Source: an uncultured bacterium (GTDB taxonomy: Bacteria; Elusimicrobiota; Elusimicrobia; Elusimicrobiales; Elusimicrobiaceae). From it: DNA of 64,000 bases. Of the stretch, positions 30,367-39,758 are shown piece after piece; within the stretch, counting starts at the first letter, position 1, and each line of letters starts with the position of its first letter. The stretch is from NCBI GenBank assembly GCA_949294095.1, contig CASFFZ010000001.1, forward strand, positions 463,481 to 527,480, given 5' to 3'. The notes below the pieces were generated by a model. The model searched no databases and was not told where the DNA came from. It saw only the letters and a list, made by a program, of their open reading frames with translations. The position numbers and the translations under genes are program-made.

Positions 30367-32274
30367 ATGGAAATGTTTGAAGAACAAAACCAATATGTCA
30401 GTTTGGCAAATAAATACCGCCCGCAGAAGTTTGAAGATATGGTGGGGCAGGAAAGCATTTCCAAAACGCTGCAAAACGCATTAAAGCTGGGGCGCATTGC
30501 GCATGCGTATTTGTTCTACGGCCCGCGCGGCTGCGGCAAAACCACCACGGCGCGCATTTTGGCCAAAGCGCTTAACTGCACCGGGCACGGCAACACCAAA
30601 CCCACGGCCGAGCCTTGCGGGCAATGCCCGCAGTGTTTGGAAATCGCCCAAAGTGCGGATATGGACGTGCTGGAGCTGGACGCCGCGAGCAACACCCAAG
30701 TGGAAAAAGTGCGCGAAGCTATCATTGATACGGTGGCGCTGGCGTCGTCGCGCGACCGGTTTAAAGTGTTTATTTTAGACGAAGTGCACATGCTTTCCAC
30801 CAGCTCTTTTAACGCGCTTTTAAAAACCATTGAAGAACCTCCCGCCCATGTGGTGTTTATTTTAGCCACGACGGAAAAACACAAAGTGCCCGCCACCATT
30901 GTCAGCCGTTGCCAAACGTTTCGTTTCCGCCCGCTGACGGTGGAAGAAATCAGCACGCATTTGCTGGATTTGGCCGGCGCGGAAAATATAGATTTAACGC
31001 CGGGTGCGGCCAAAGTCATCGCTAAAAACGCAGGCGGTGCCATGCGCGACGCGCTGACGCTTTTAGACCGCGCCATCGCCTACAGCGGCGAACGGATTGA
31101 CGAAAAAGCCGTGGGCGAAATGCTGGGCCTTACCCCCGATGAGTTAATTAAGCAGGCGGTGGAAGCGCTGGTGCAAAAAAACGGCCCGCAGCTGCACCGG
31201 GTATTTGAGACGCTTAAAGAAGAAGGTTTTGACGCCAACTCCTTTTTAAAAGATTTAAAAAATACGCTGGGCGATTTGTTTTACTTTTCCCTGGGCCAAG
31301 GCGAAGAACCGTTTGAAGGCGCGGAGCAAAGCATACAAGGCGTATCTTCCGGATTTTTGGCGCAGCTGTCGCGCAAGATTAATAAAATTATTGAAGAAGT
31401 AAAATTTTCGGACAACGCCCTCGTCAGCGCCGAAGTGGGAATGTTTACGGTAATGGACAGCTGCTTGGACATTGAGTCCTTTATCCGCCGCTTGGAAGCC
31501 TTGGAACGCGGGGAAGAGGCTTCTTCCGGCCCGGCTTCGCCGGTGCGTCCGGCGCCTGCCGCGCGCACGGCTAAACCGTCCGTTCAAAAGGCGGTGCCTG
31601 TGTCGCCAAAACCAGCTGTTGCCGCCAAGCCGGCGGTAAACATGCGGGAAGATATTCTGGCAGACGACGAAGAAGAGGAAGAAGCTTCTCTTTCGCCGGC
31701 GGCCGAGGCTTCCCTGCAAAAAACGCTTTCCAACCGCCAGATTTGGGATAAAATGCTGCAGCAGTTTGCCAAAAGCCCGTTTGTGTATGACGTGATGACC
31801 AACTGCTCCGTTACGTTTAGCGACGCGCAATGGACGCTTCATTTTGCCCCCGGCAAAGAGTTTTATCAAATCCCGGCGCAAAACAAACTGCCGGAATTGG
31901 AACAAGCCGCCCAAAAAATAAGCGGGCGCGTGATTCGCATTCAGTTAGGCACGCCGGAACAACCCTCCGCGGTGCAAGCCGCCCCGCGGACGGAAAGCGT
32001 CGAAAAACCTTCCGCACAAGCCGCCAAACAACCCGCCAAAGCCGCGCCTTATCAGGAGCCGTCTCCCGTGCGGGGAACGGCGGCGGGCCATGCGGCAGAA
32101 ACCGCTTTGCAGAAGCCATCTGCCCCTGCGGGGGGTTCCCGTGCGGTGATTTCGGAAGAAGAACCTTTTGTAAAAGGCAATTTTGAAGCCGATGCCGCGG
32201 CCGTCGCCGCGGCGGATACGCCGGAAGAAGTGAAAGACATTTTGGAAATTTTTCCCGGTGAGTTGATGGCGTAA
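30367..32274 (+). CDS. dnaX: DNA polymerase III gamma/tau subunit
   Basis: 635 residues. The AAA+ clamp-loader core has Walker A YGPRGCGKTT (about 53-62), four zinc cysteines in the CTGHG ... CGQCPQC segment, FILDEVHML (Walker B) and the SRC sensor in TIVSRCQTF. The C-terminal 250 residues are Ala/Pro-rich linkers and a tau-like domain. I find no convincing A-AAA-AAG shift site for a gamma form. It is followed by recR and comEC with almost no gaps. Confidence 0.96.
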   Translation: MEMFEEQNQYVSLANKYRPQKFEDMVGQESISKTLQNALKLGRIAHAYLFYGPRGCGKTTTARILAKALNCTGHGNTKPTAEPCGQCPQCLEIAQSADMDVLELDAASNTQVEKVREAIIDTVALASSRDRFKVFILDEVHMLSTSSFNALLKTIEEPPAHVVFILATTEKHKVPATIVSRCQTFRFRPLTVEEISTHLLDLAGAENIDLTPGAAKVIAKNAGGAMRDALTLLDRAIAYSGERIDEKAVGEMLGLTPDELIKQAVEALVQKNGPQLHRVFETLKEEGFDANSFLKDLKNTLGDLFYFSLGQGEEPFEGAEQSIQGVSSGFLAQLSRKINKIIEEVKFSDNALVSAEVGMFTVMDSCLDIESFIRRLEALERGEEASSGPASPVRPAPAARTAKPSVQKAVPVSPKPAVAAKPAVNMREDILADDEEEEEASLSPAAEASLQKTLSNRQIWDKMLQQFAKSPFVYDVMTNCSVTFSDAQWTLHFAPGKEFYQIPAQNKLPELEQAAQKISGRVIRIQLGTPEQPSAVQAAPRTESVEKPSAQAAKQPAKAAPYQEPSPVRGTAAGHAAETALQKPSAPAGGSRAVISEEEPFVKGNFEADAAAVAAADTPEEVKDILEIFPGELMA

Positions 32275-32276
32275 GT

Positions 32277-32870
32277 ATGAAAAGTTTAGACCGTTTCATC
32301 CGTGCTTTGCGAAGACTGCCCGGCGTAGGCCCGCGGCAGGCGGAGCGTTTTGCCGCCTATTTTTTGCGGGCGTCGCAAGGCGAAACAGAAGAATTTATCC
32401 ATGCGCTGGCGGCCATCAAGCAGGACGTTAAATTGTGCCCCCAGTGCTTTAGTTACAGCGAAGACGGTCTGTGCGAAATCTGCCGCGACCCCGACCGCGA
32501 CCGGGGGCTTATCTGCGTGGTGGAAGACCCGCAGGACATTGAATCGCTGGAAAAAACGGGCGCGTATAAAGGGCTGTACCACGTGCTGCACGGCGCCATT
32601 TCGCCCATGGACGGGCGCGGGGCGGAACAGGTGAAAGTGCGCGAACTGTTGGAACGCGTCCAGCATGCGCAGCCGCCGGTGCGGGAAGTGATTATCGCCA
32701 CCGATCCGGACAGCGAGGGCGAAACGACGGCCCTGTATCTGGCCGATTTGTTGCGCGGCCTGGTGGGGCAGGTAACACGCATCGGCTATGGCGTGCCGCT
32801 GGGCGGAGATATTGATTATATGGATGAAATGACGCTGGGTTATTCCCTAAAAGGCCGAACCAAAATCTAA
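32277..32870 (+). CDS. recR: Recombination protein RecR
   Basis: 197 residues: helix-hairpin-helix LRRLPGVGPRQAERFA, a Cys4 zinc finger CPQCFSYSEDGLCEIC, and a Toprim domain (ICVVEDPQDIESLEKTGAYKGLYHVLHG, then ATDPDSEGETTA). It works with RecF/RecO to load RecA at gaps. dnaX-recR is a widely conserved pair. Its stop overlaps the start of comEC by one base. Confidence 0.97.
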   Translation: MKSLDRFIRALRRLPGVGPRQAERFAAYFLRASQGETEEFIHALAAIKQDVKLCPQCFSYSEDGLCEICRDPDRDRGLICVVEDPQDIESLEKTGAYKGLYHVLHGAISPMDGRGAEQVKVRELLERVQHAQPPVREVIIATDPDSEGETTALYLADLLRGLVGQVTRIGYGVPLGGDIDYMDEMTLGYSLKGRTKI

Positions 32871-34732
32871 TGCATCCCGATCTGTACAAAAGGCCGCTTT
32901 TGTGGTGTTTGGCGGCTCTTATTTGTTTGCTTCTGTGTTTTTACCGTCCCGCTCCTGCCAAGCGGGATGTTTTTCATGCCTTGCCGCAAAAACAAGTTGC
33001 GCTTACCGGAAGGGTGGCGCATTTCCCCGTTCATAAAAAGAAATCCACCAATGCCGTTGTGAAGGTCTTGTCCGTAAACGGACAGCCGGCAGACGGCTAT
33101 GTGTATGCGCGTTTTGCAGGGTTTGAACCGCAGTGGCAAGACACCCTGCTTCTGCAGGGGCGTCTGCAAAAACCGTACGGCATTCACCTGATGGGAAATT
33201 TTGACTGGCGGCACTATCTGGCCCAGCAGCATATTTTTACGGAAATCAAAGTCTCGCAGGCGCAGGTGGTGCGCCCGGCGGGGGTGTTCTTTCGCGGGGT
33301 GAGGGCGCTGCGAAGCGCTATTTTGCAAACGTTTGAACGGGCGTTTGCGCCCGAGCTGGCGGCCATTGCAGGGGGCGTGCTGTTGGGCGAGCGCGGGGAA
33401 ATATCTCCGCAGCTCTATGCCGATTTTCAAGACAGCGGCGCCGTGCATCTGTTGGTGGCTTCCGGCGGCAATGTAGGCTTTGTTACGTTAATTACCGTAG
33501 GGCTTTGTGCGTTATGGGGAATGGGACGGAAGAAAACCATTATCTGTGCGCTGGCGGTGGCCGGGATATACACTTTGGCGGCGGGGGCCGACGCGCCGTT
33601 GGTGCGGGCGTATTTTATGGCGGTTTGCGCATGTGTGGGGTATTTGCTGGGGCGCAACAGCGGGGTATTCCTGGGGTTGCTGGTTTCGTGTTTTGTTATT
33701 TTGTGCTTGGATCCCGCGAGCGTGTTTGAAACAGGGTTTCAAATGTCGTTTTTGGCGACGATGGCCATTATCGTGTGCTTGAGCAATTACCGGATTCCCG
33801 CCGCGTGGCCGGGGTGGGTGCGCTTTTTTGCGCAAATCTTTTTGGCTACGCTTTCCACCCAGCTGGTGCTGCTGCCGATTTTTACCAATGTGTTTTATAA
33901 AGTGTCCGTGACGGGCCTGCTTTCTAATATGATTTTGGTGCCGTGGGCGTCTGCATTAATGGGCATTACGTTTGGCTATTATGTGCTGGATACGGTGCGG
34001 CTGGGGTTTTTACTGCAGGGGCCTGCCGCGTGGGGGCTGGAAGGATTTAAAATGTTGGTGGAATTTTTTGCTTCTTTTAAACTTTCTTCCGTTCCGGCCG
34101 CGGCCTGGAGCCCGGGCGCCATTGCGGCGTATTATGCGGGGCTGTTTTGGGTGTTTCATCTGCCGCAAAAAGCGTTTGCGCGCAAACTCTTTTGGCCGTG
34201 CCTGATCACGGCGGGGATGGCACTGGGGGTGCAGGCGTGTTTCTTTTCCGGCGGGCGCGTGTATTTGTTAAACGAGTGGAACAAAAACGCCGCGATCGTA
34301 AAGCTCTCCAACGGGAAGGTATTGTTGTTTGAGGCGGGCATCGCACCCGAAAAACTGACATCTGCCCTTTATAAAATAGGCGTGCAAAAAGCGGATGCCG
34401 TACTGACTTTTTCGTCTGCGCCCGTACCCAAGGAGCTGGAGGCCGTTTCCAAAACGGGTGCCGTCATCCGGCCGTTTACGCCCGGCGTCTGGCCGGGGGA
34501 CACTTTGCACGCGGCCGGCGTGCCGGTGCGGGTTACGTGGGGGGAACATCAAACCCGGCAAGGCAAAATGTGGGTCAATGCCGGCTACAGCGGCACCCGC
34601 TTGGATGACGTTTCCTATTGTTTTGACGGCCCCGGGAAAGACGTCTGTTTGGGGGCCGGGGCACGGTTTGTGCGCATGGGGGATGCCGTGCATGCCAACC
34701 AAAGAAATCAAACCGTAAAGCTTAAAATTTAG
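32870..34732 (+). CDS. comEC: ComEC/Rec2-family DNA uptake channel protein
   Basis: 620 residues, many membrane helices. An N-terminal soluble OB-like domain (about 40-150) is followed by the competence domain with LAAIAGGVLLGERGEISPQLYADFQDSGAVHLLVASGGNVGF and then GADAPLVRAYFMA. ComEC takes single-stranded DNA through the inner membrane. The C-terminal beta-lactamase-like domain is altered: where active homologues have a THxHxDH metal site, this protein has LTFSSAPVPKELEAV, so no metal ligands remain. It is co-transcribed with dnaX and recR. Confidence 0.88.
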   Translation: MHPDLYKRPLLWCLAALICLLLCFYRPAPAKRDVFHALPQKQVALTGRVAHFPVHKKKSTNAVVKVLSVNGQPADGYVYARFAGFEPQWQDTLLLQGRLQKPYGIHLMGNFDWRHYLAQQHIFTEIKVSQAQVVRPAGVFFRGVRALRSAILQTFERAFAPELAAIAGGVLLGERGEISPQLYADFQDSGAVHLLVASGGNVGFVTLITVGLCALWGMGRKKTIICALAVAGIYTLAAGADAPLVRAYFMAVCACVGYLLGRNSGVFLGLLVSCFVILCLDPASVFETGFQMSFLATMAIIVCLSNYRIPAAWPGWVRFFAQIFLATLSTQLVLLPIFTNVFYKVSVTGLLSNMILVPWASALMGITFGYYVLDTVRLGFLLQGPAAWGLEGFKMLVEFFASFKLSSVPAAAWSPGAIAAYYAGLFWVFHLPQKAFARKLFWPCLITAGMALGVQACFFSGGRVYLLNEWNKNAAIVKLSNGKVLLFEAGIAPEKLTSALYKIGVQKADAVLTFSSAPVPKELEAVSKTGAVIRPFTPGVWPGDTLHAAGVPVRVTWGEHQTRQGKMWVNAGYSGTRLDDVSYCFDGPGKDVCLGAGARFVRMGDAVHANQRNQTVKLKI

Positions 34733-34763
34733 CTATAATAAAAAGGCACCTTTGGAGGATTTT

Positions 34764-35252
34764 ATGGAACAAGCGGAACTGAAAAAACATGCCAAATTTT
34801 TAAAAGAAGCCGTTAAAATGGCGGAAAAGGGGATGCTCTCCGGCAAGGGCGGCCCTTTTGGCGCGGTGATTGTAAAAGACGGCAAAATTATTGCCCGCGG
34901 CTGCAATCAGGTAACTTCATCCAACGATCCCACCCGCCATGCGGAAGTGGACGCCATCCGCAAAGCCTGCAAAAAATTGGGAACGTTTGAACTGAAAGAC
35001 TGCATTATTTATTCTTCCTGCGAGCCGTGCCCGATGTGCCTGGGCGCCATTTATTGGGCCCGCCCCAAAGCGCTTTTTTTTGCGGCCGACCGGTTTACCG
35101 CCGCCAAATACGGCTTTGACGATGAATTTATTTATAAAGAAGTTCCGCTGCCGGTGGAAAAACGCTCGCTTAGAACGTTTTGCATCGATTTGGAAAACAA
35201 AAACGAACCGTTTGAAAAATGGAACGAAAAAACAGATAAAATCGCGTACTAA
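34764..35252 (+). CDS. guaD: Guanine deaminase-type nucleobase deaminase
   Basis: 162 residues of the cytidine deaminase fold: zinc site HAEVDAI and CEPCPMC with proton-shuttling Glu, followed by LGAIYWARPKALFFAADRFTAAKYGFDDEFIYKEV, which closely follows Bacillus GuaD. It would convert guanine to xanthine in purine salvage. ATG 34764 has a GGAGG at the right distance; an upstream TTG overlaps that site. A TATAAT lies at 34734-34739. tRNA adenosine deaminase is less likely given the C-terminal part. Confidence 0.87.
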   Translation: MEQAELKKHAKFLKEAVKMAEKGMLSGKGGPFGAVIVKDGKIIARGCNQVTSSNDPTRHAEVDAIRKACKKLGTFELKDCIIYSSCEPCPMCLGAIYWARPKALFFAADRFTAAKYGFDDEFIYKEVPLPVEKRSLRTFCIDLENKNEPFEKWNEKTDKIAY

Positions 35253-35254
35253 CC

Positions 35255-35280
35255 AAAGCCCCGCTGAAGCGGGGCTTTTT
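35255..35280 (+). terminator. Terminator after the deaminase gene
   Basis: AAAGCCCCGC / GCGGGGCTTT stem with TGAA loop and T-run. Confidence 0.92.
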
Positions 35281-35345
35281 AGTCCCAATGAAAAATAGGT
35301 CAAAAGGCCCTCGTAAAAGAGCGGTATATCTTTTACAATATCAGT

Positions 35346-36368
35346 ATGTACAGCAAAATTTTATTTTTGGGTTTCAGCCTTCTTTTTGCCGGCGGGCTTT
35401 GCGCCCAGACTTGGGATAAAGCCATGAAAGCCGCGCAGGCCGCTTTTACCAAACCGGGTGCGCCGACGGTTGTTTCCAGCCGGGCCGCTTTGCTCAAGGC
35501 GCGGGTAAACATGCCGGTGCCGGCCAGCCAAAACATCCGGCTGTGGACGGATGCCCAGCTGTCGCCGCTGTCGCCGGTGCTGTCTAATCGGCTGCGGGAA
35601 TGGGCGATTTTAAGCAACCGGGTGTTGCTAAAAGATCTGCCCGGGAAAGACAAGCAAATTCGTTTTTTCTTGGCCCAATCCTCCCTTCCGCGGGAAAGCG
35701 CTTTTTTCTTGCCGGGCAAAGCGGGCGATTTTTCTTCCTATATCCGCCCTTCGGTGCGCTATATTGTGTTTGGCGGCAAGGCGGGCGAACCGCAAGCAGA
35801 GGCCGCCTTTAAAAAAGCCGTTTCTTACTATCAGGCGGCATTTCCCGGCCGGGAAATAATCGTTTTATCCGAAACCTTGCCGGATCAAGGCGTTAAATTT
35901 GCCTCGGAATTTTCGGCCCCGGAAAAGAGCCGCGGGTTTATCCGCTTGTTTGTGCGGGACGGGGTTTCCATCGCAGGCATTGGGGATGCAGGGCCGGCCC
36001 CGGCCGGATATTTGCAGCAGGAAAAAACAAATTTAATTATTTCCGCGGCGGAGGTGCCGGCGGCGGAAGCGGCGCGCAGTTTTCATCTGCGCCGTCGTTT
36101 GGCGCAATGGCGGGAGGCTTTCCCTTCGGCGGTGTTTTTGGTGTATGTTTCCCCCAAGGCGGCGGCGTATGACTGGCGGTATTCGCTGGTAAACGCTTTG
36201 CCGGAAGAATCCGTTTTTGCCGTCAGTATTACGACGGTGCGCAACTCGCGGGACTTTTTATTTCACCGATGGAGCAATTTTAAAAACGCCAAACCCGGCG
36301 TGCTGGGCTGGACAGACAAAACCTGGGCGCGTATGAGCGGGTTTGATGCCCAAATCATCCTTCCCTGA
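35346..36368 (+). CDS. Secreted protein of unknown function, probably leaderless mRNA
   Basis: 340 residues that I do not recognise. Signal peptide MYSKILFLGFSLLFAGGLCA-Q. The mature protein is a mixed alpha/beta sequence with repeated hydrophobic strands (YIVFGG, REIIVLSE, RGFIRLFVRDG, AVFLVYVSP), perhaps a periplasmic Rossmann-like or capture domain. No catalytic motif is evident. A TACAAT at 35334-35339 lies 6 bases before the ATG and there is no ribosome site. It converges with nagZ; the stops are 1 bp apart, with no terminator between. Confidence 0.72.
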   Translation: MYSKILFLGFSLLFAGGLCAQTWDKAMKAAQAAFTKPGAPTVVSSRAALLKARVNMPVPASQNIRLWTDAQLSPLSPVLSNRLREWAILSNRVLLKDLPGKDKQIRFFLAQSSLPRESAFFLPGKAGDFSSYIRPSVRYIVFGGKAGEPQAEAAFKKAVSYYQAAFPGREIIVLSETLPDQGVKFASEFSAPEKSRGFIRLFVRDGVSIAGIGDAGPAPAGYLQQEKTNLIISAAEVPAAEAARSFHLRRRLAQWREAFPSAVFLVYVSPKAAAYDWRYSLVNALPEESVFAVSITTVRNSRDFLFHRWSNFKNAKPGVLGWTDKTWARMSGFDAQIILP

Positions 36369-37784
36369 TTACAACAGTACGGGCAGCCGCCCTTGGGGCT
36401 TCCATTCGCCCGCCAAGGCGGCGGCCGCCGCCTGCTGAAAAGCGGGCGCCGGGCTGAAGGCAAACAGTCTGCCCGGGCAGGGGAAACGAGACGCCGTCCA
36501 AGGATTGGCAAAACTGATGATGATGCTTTGCGGATGGTTTTGCAGGGCCTTTTGCACGAACAGGGTTTCCTGTTCGTCCAACCCGATTTTTCCTTTATAC
36601 GCTTGGTAACGGCGCCAGCAGAGAATCGCCAGCTTGCCTTCCTGTCCGTTAAAAACTTCCGTTCGGATTCGGCGTTTGCGCAGGGCCGCCAGAAACGGCT
36701 CCGGCGAGAGGTGTTCGTCGTTCCCTACCGATAGATAATACAAAGTTTCTCCGGCCGTCAGCGTAAGCGGTGCGCCCAGGAGCGTAATCGCTTTTTGCGC
36801 CGTGCGGGCGGTAAAATCCGTCGGCCCGAAAGCGGCCGCTTGCGTGGTGCCGGGTACCTCGTCTGCGCGGGCGCATAAAAAATTTTGCTGTCTTAGGGCT
36901 TGTTCCACCACGTTGGGGGGCCAAGTCTGTCGGTTTAAAAAATCCAGCAGTTCAAAGGGTTTCTCCGGCACCAGCAGGATATGCGCGCCCGCCAGCAAAG
37001 CCGCCCGGGCGGCCTGTTTTTCGTCTCCCAGCGCTTTCATACACAGGGCGTCGGTGCACACGCAGCCGGCAAAGCCCATTTGGTTTTTGAGCAAATCGGT
37101 CATCAGCGTATGGGAAACCGAAGCGGGATATTGCTCGTCTAATGCGGGCACCAATAAATGCCCCACCATGACGGCGTCGGCTTTGGCTAAGAGCTGCTGA
37201 AAAGGAACCAATTCATGCGTTAGGATATGCTGTTTGGTGGACAGCAGTACCGGCAGCGCCAGATGTGAATCCGTGGCTGTATTGCCGTGCCCGGGGAAAT
37301 GTTTCAAGCTGTTTAGCGCGCCCCCTTTGGCTAGTCCGTCCATAAATGCGCCCGCCAGCCGGGTTACCCGTTGGGGGTCTGCTCCGAAAGAACGGGTGTT
37401 TACGATAGGGTTGTCGGGGTGGTCGGCCAGGTCTACCACCGGGGCGAACACCCAGTCCACTCCGATGCTTTTGGCTTGGCGGGCGGTTAAAAAACCTTTT
37501 TCTTCGGCTAAGGCCGTATCGTCCGCCGCGCCGAGGGCCAGGTTGGAAGGCAAAAGCTCCGCATCCGGCAGCCAGCGGCCTAGGCCGTCTTCGTAATCGG
37601 CGGAAATTAAAATGCGTTTATGCGGGGAAGCGGCGCGCAGCGCTTGGGTCAAAGCGGCCACTTCTGCACGGGTTCCGCCATAGAGGCAAAACCCGCCTAC
37701 GCCCATGCGCGCCAGCTGCAGGGCTTCTTCCTGCGGGGTTTTCCCAAACCAAAATCCGGGATGAACCAAACGGTTGATATTCAT
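36369..37784 (-). CDS. nagZ: Beta-N-acetylglucosaminidase, GH3 (NagZ-type)
   Basis: 471 residues. GH3 barrel with the NagZ dyad motif SLKHFPGHGNTATDSHLALP and the nucleophile region CTDALCMKAL. It removes GlcNAc from GlcNAc-anhydroMurNAc muropeptides. At 471 residues it is longer than minimal NagZ (about 340), with a C-terminal extension like that of some Gram-positive GH3 enzymes. No signal peptide, so cytoplasmic. ATG 37784 overlaps the anmK stop (ATGA); the frame is open upstream but inside anmK. Last gene of the recycling operon. Confidence 0.9.
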   Translation of the reverse strand: MNINRLVHPGFWFGKTPQEEALQLARMGVGGFCLYGGTRAEVAALTQALRAASPHKRILISADYEDGLGRWLPDAELLPSNLALGAADDTALAEEKGFLTARQAKSIGVDWVFAPVVDLADHPDNPIVNTRSFGADPQRVTRLAGAFMDGLAKGGALNSLKHFPGHGNTATDSHLALPVLLSTKQHILTHELVPFQQLLAKADAVMVGHLLVPALDEQYPASVSHTLMTDLLKNQMGFAGCVCTDALCMKALGDEKQAARAALLAGAHILLVPEKPFELLDFLNRQTWPPNVVEQALRQQNFLCARADEVPGTTQAAAFGPTDFTARTAQKAITLLGAPLTLTAGETLYYLSVGNDEHLSPEPFLAALRKRRIRTEVFNGQEGKLAILCWRRYQAYKGKIGLDEQETLFVQKALQNHPQSIIISFANPWTASRFPCPGRLFAFSPAPAFQQAAAAALAGEWKPQGRLPVLL

Positions 37785-38869
37785 AGCGTAATTTTCCCTA
37801 AAACAGCATCTTTCCGCGCGCCGGTGGCGCGGGAACAATGATTTATTTTTCCGTGCAGCGCCCGCCAGGCAAACAAGGCAAACGCCGCACTTTCCTTGGC
37901 CTGCGGGTCAATGCCATAAGATAACGTGGTCGTAATTTTTAAGCCGGGCAACAGGCGGCGCAAAAAAGACACAAGCGTTTGATTGTAGCTCCCCCCGCCG
38001 GATACGACCAATTCGCGGCGGCAGCCGGGGGGGACAAATCGGTTGACCGCTTGGGCAACGGCCGCCGCGGTGAACCACGTGAGCGTGGCCAGCAAATCGG
38101 CGGCGGTTTTAAAATCGGCGCGGGGGAAATAGCGGTCAAGATAGGTTTCTCCAAAGGTATTTTTGTCTAAACTTTTGGGCGGCTTTTGCAGAAAGTACTT
38201 TTGGCGCAGCAGCGTTTGCACGCGTTTTACATCGGGTGTGCCGCGTGCGGCCGTGCGTCCGTTTTTGTCAAACGGCTGTTTGAGCAGGCGCCGGGCGGCC
38301 AAATCCAGTAACGTGTTGCCGGGCCCCACGTCAAACCCGAAGGTTTTTATATTTTTGCCGACAACGGAAAAATTGGAAATGCCCCCTACGTTAAGCAAAA
38401 TTTTGGGTGTGCCGCGCCCCCACACATAGGCGTCAAAAAAAGGAATTAAAGGCGCCCCCTGCCCTCCAAGCGCCATATCCATTGGCCGAAAGTCCGACAC
38501 CACGGGCCGCCCCGTTTGCGCGGCGATAAAAGAAGGCTCGCCGATTTGCAGGGTGTTGGGCACGGCGTCATAAGGGCCGTGATAGATCGTCTGTCCGTGT
38601 GAGCCGGTTACTTCCAAATCGGCGGCGGACAGGTGAAACTCTTTTAAAAATTTTTGAACGGTTTTGGCGTACAATTTGCCCAGTTCAAAATGCAGGGCCG
38701 ACAGCTGCGCCGCCGGCAACGCGTATGCCGTTAATAATTTTTGCTGGAGGCGGGCGGGATACGGATAATTTTTAAAATGCAGAATACGCAGCGGCCGCAG
38801 CTGTACGGCGCTGACGGTAAGCCCGTCGGCGCTGGTTCCGCTCATCAGTCCTAACGCAAATTTAGCCAT
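37781..38869 (-). CDS. anmK: Anhydro-N-acetylmuramic acid kinase
   Basis: 362 residues; ASKHA kinase fold with the N-terminal LGLMSGTSADGL motif, GSHGQTIYHGP, the GQGAPLIPFFD segment and GVSGGGSYN-like VSGGGSYNQ near the end. It phosphorylates and opens anhydroMurNAc to MurNAc-6-phosphate. ATG at 38869 lies directly after a TTG that could extend it by one codon. It overlaps murQ by 8 bp and nagZ by 4 bp. Confidence 0.95.
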   Translation of the reverse strand: MAKFALGLMSGTSADGLTVSAVQLRPLRILHFKNYPYPARLQQKLLTAYALPAAQLSALHFELGKLYAKTVQKFLKEFHLSAADLEVTGSHGQTIYHGPYDAVPNTLQIGEPSFIAAQTGRPVVSDFRPMDMALGGQGAPLIPFFDAYVWGRGTPKILLNVGGISNFSVVGKNIKTFGFDVGPGNTLLDLAARRLLKQPFDKNGRTAARGTPDVKRVQTLLRQKYFLQKPPKSLDKNTFGETYLDRYFPRADFKTAADLLATLTWFTAAAVAQAVNRFVPPGCRRELVVSGGGSYNQTLVSFLRRLLPGLKITTTLSYGIDPQAKESAAFALFAWRALHGKINHCSRATGARKDAVLGKITL

Positions 38870-39758
38870 CAATCACCTTGGTTAAAAAACCGTTTTGCTC
38901 TTTTAATAATTTTTCGGCTTCTTTTTTAGACGTTTTTTTTCGGTGCATGACCACCGCGGTTTTAACGTTTTTGCCTGCCGCGCGCAGCAGCTTGGCGGCG
39001 GTTTTTTCGTCCGTTCCCGCCACGGTGCAAATTAACCGAATGGCGCGGGCGACCAATTTTTCATTGGTGGGCTGAACGTCTATCATCAGGTTGCCGTATG
39101 TTTTGCCGCACAGCGTCATGGCACCGGTGGTAATGGCGTTTAAGGCCATTTTGGTGGCGGTGCCCGCTTTCATGCGGGTAGACCCGCACAAGGCTTCCGG
39201 CCCGGTCGGCAGGGCTATATGCACCTGCGCGTGCGGGCAGAGGGCCTGCGGGTTGCAGGAAATAAGCGCCGTGGCGGCGCCTATTTTTTGGGCTTCTTTC
39301 AGCGCGCCCAGCACATAGGGCGTGCGGCCGCTGGCGGTTAGTCCGATTACCAAATCGTCTTTTTTGGCGGCTCGGGCGATTTCTTTCGCGCCTTGGCGGG
39401 CGTCGTCTTCGGCGCCTTCCTGCGAGCGGAAGACGGCTTTTTTGCCGCCGGCAATCAACCCGATAATTTGCGAGGGTTTGGTGCCAAACGTGGGCACGCA
39501 TTCCACCGCTTCCAAAATGCCCAGCCGCCCGCTGGTGCCGGCGCCGATAAAAATGATTTTTTTACGCCGCGCATAGGCGTGTGCCGCCATGACCATAACG
39601 GCGGCAATTTCTTTGTTGGCGGCTTGCACGGCGCGGGCGGCGTTGAAATCTTCGCGGTTGATTTGGCGGGCGATTTGGCGCGGGGTGGATTTGTCTAAAT
39701 CCATCGTATGCGGATTGCGGGTTTCGGTGGCAAGGGTATTTAAATTGACCGGTTTCAT
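38862..39758 (-). CDS. murQ: N-acetylmuramic acid 6-phosphate etherase
   Basis: 298 residues, SIS domain: IIFIGAGTSGRLGILEAVECVPTFG, the catalytic region with Glu, and GPEALCGSTRMKAGTATKMALN. It cleaves the lactyl ether of MurNAc-6-P to GlcNAc-6-P. A short UBA-like C-terminal helix is present. It overlaps ampG and anmK by a few bases. Confidence 0.96.
   Translation of the reverse strand: MKPVNLNTLATETRNPHTMDLDKSTPRQIARQINREDFNAARAVQAANKEIAAVMVMAAHAYARRKKIIFIGAGTSGRLGILEAVECVPTFGTKPSQIIGLIAGGKKAVFRSQEGAEDDARQGAKEIARAAKKDDLVIGLTASGRTPYVLGALKEAQKIGAATALISCNPQALCPHAQVHIALPTGPEALCGSTRMKAGTATKMALNAITTGAMTLCGKTYGNLMIDVQPTNEKLVARAIRLICTVAGTDEKTAAKLLRAAGKNVKTAVVMHRKKTSKKEAEKLLKEQNGFLTKVIDG

Noticed and set aside
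31715..31735. Possible programmed frameshift in dnaX at an A-run
   Set aside because: The run does not have the A-AAA-AAG arrangement in frame and no stop follows soon in the -1 frame with a visible stimulatory stem, so there is no support for a gamma product.
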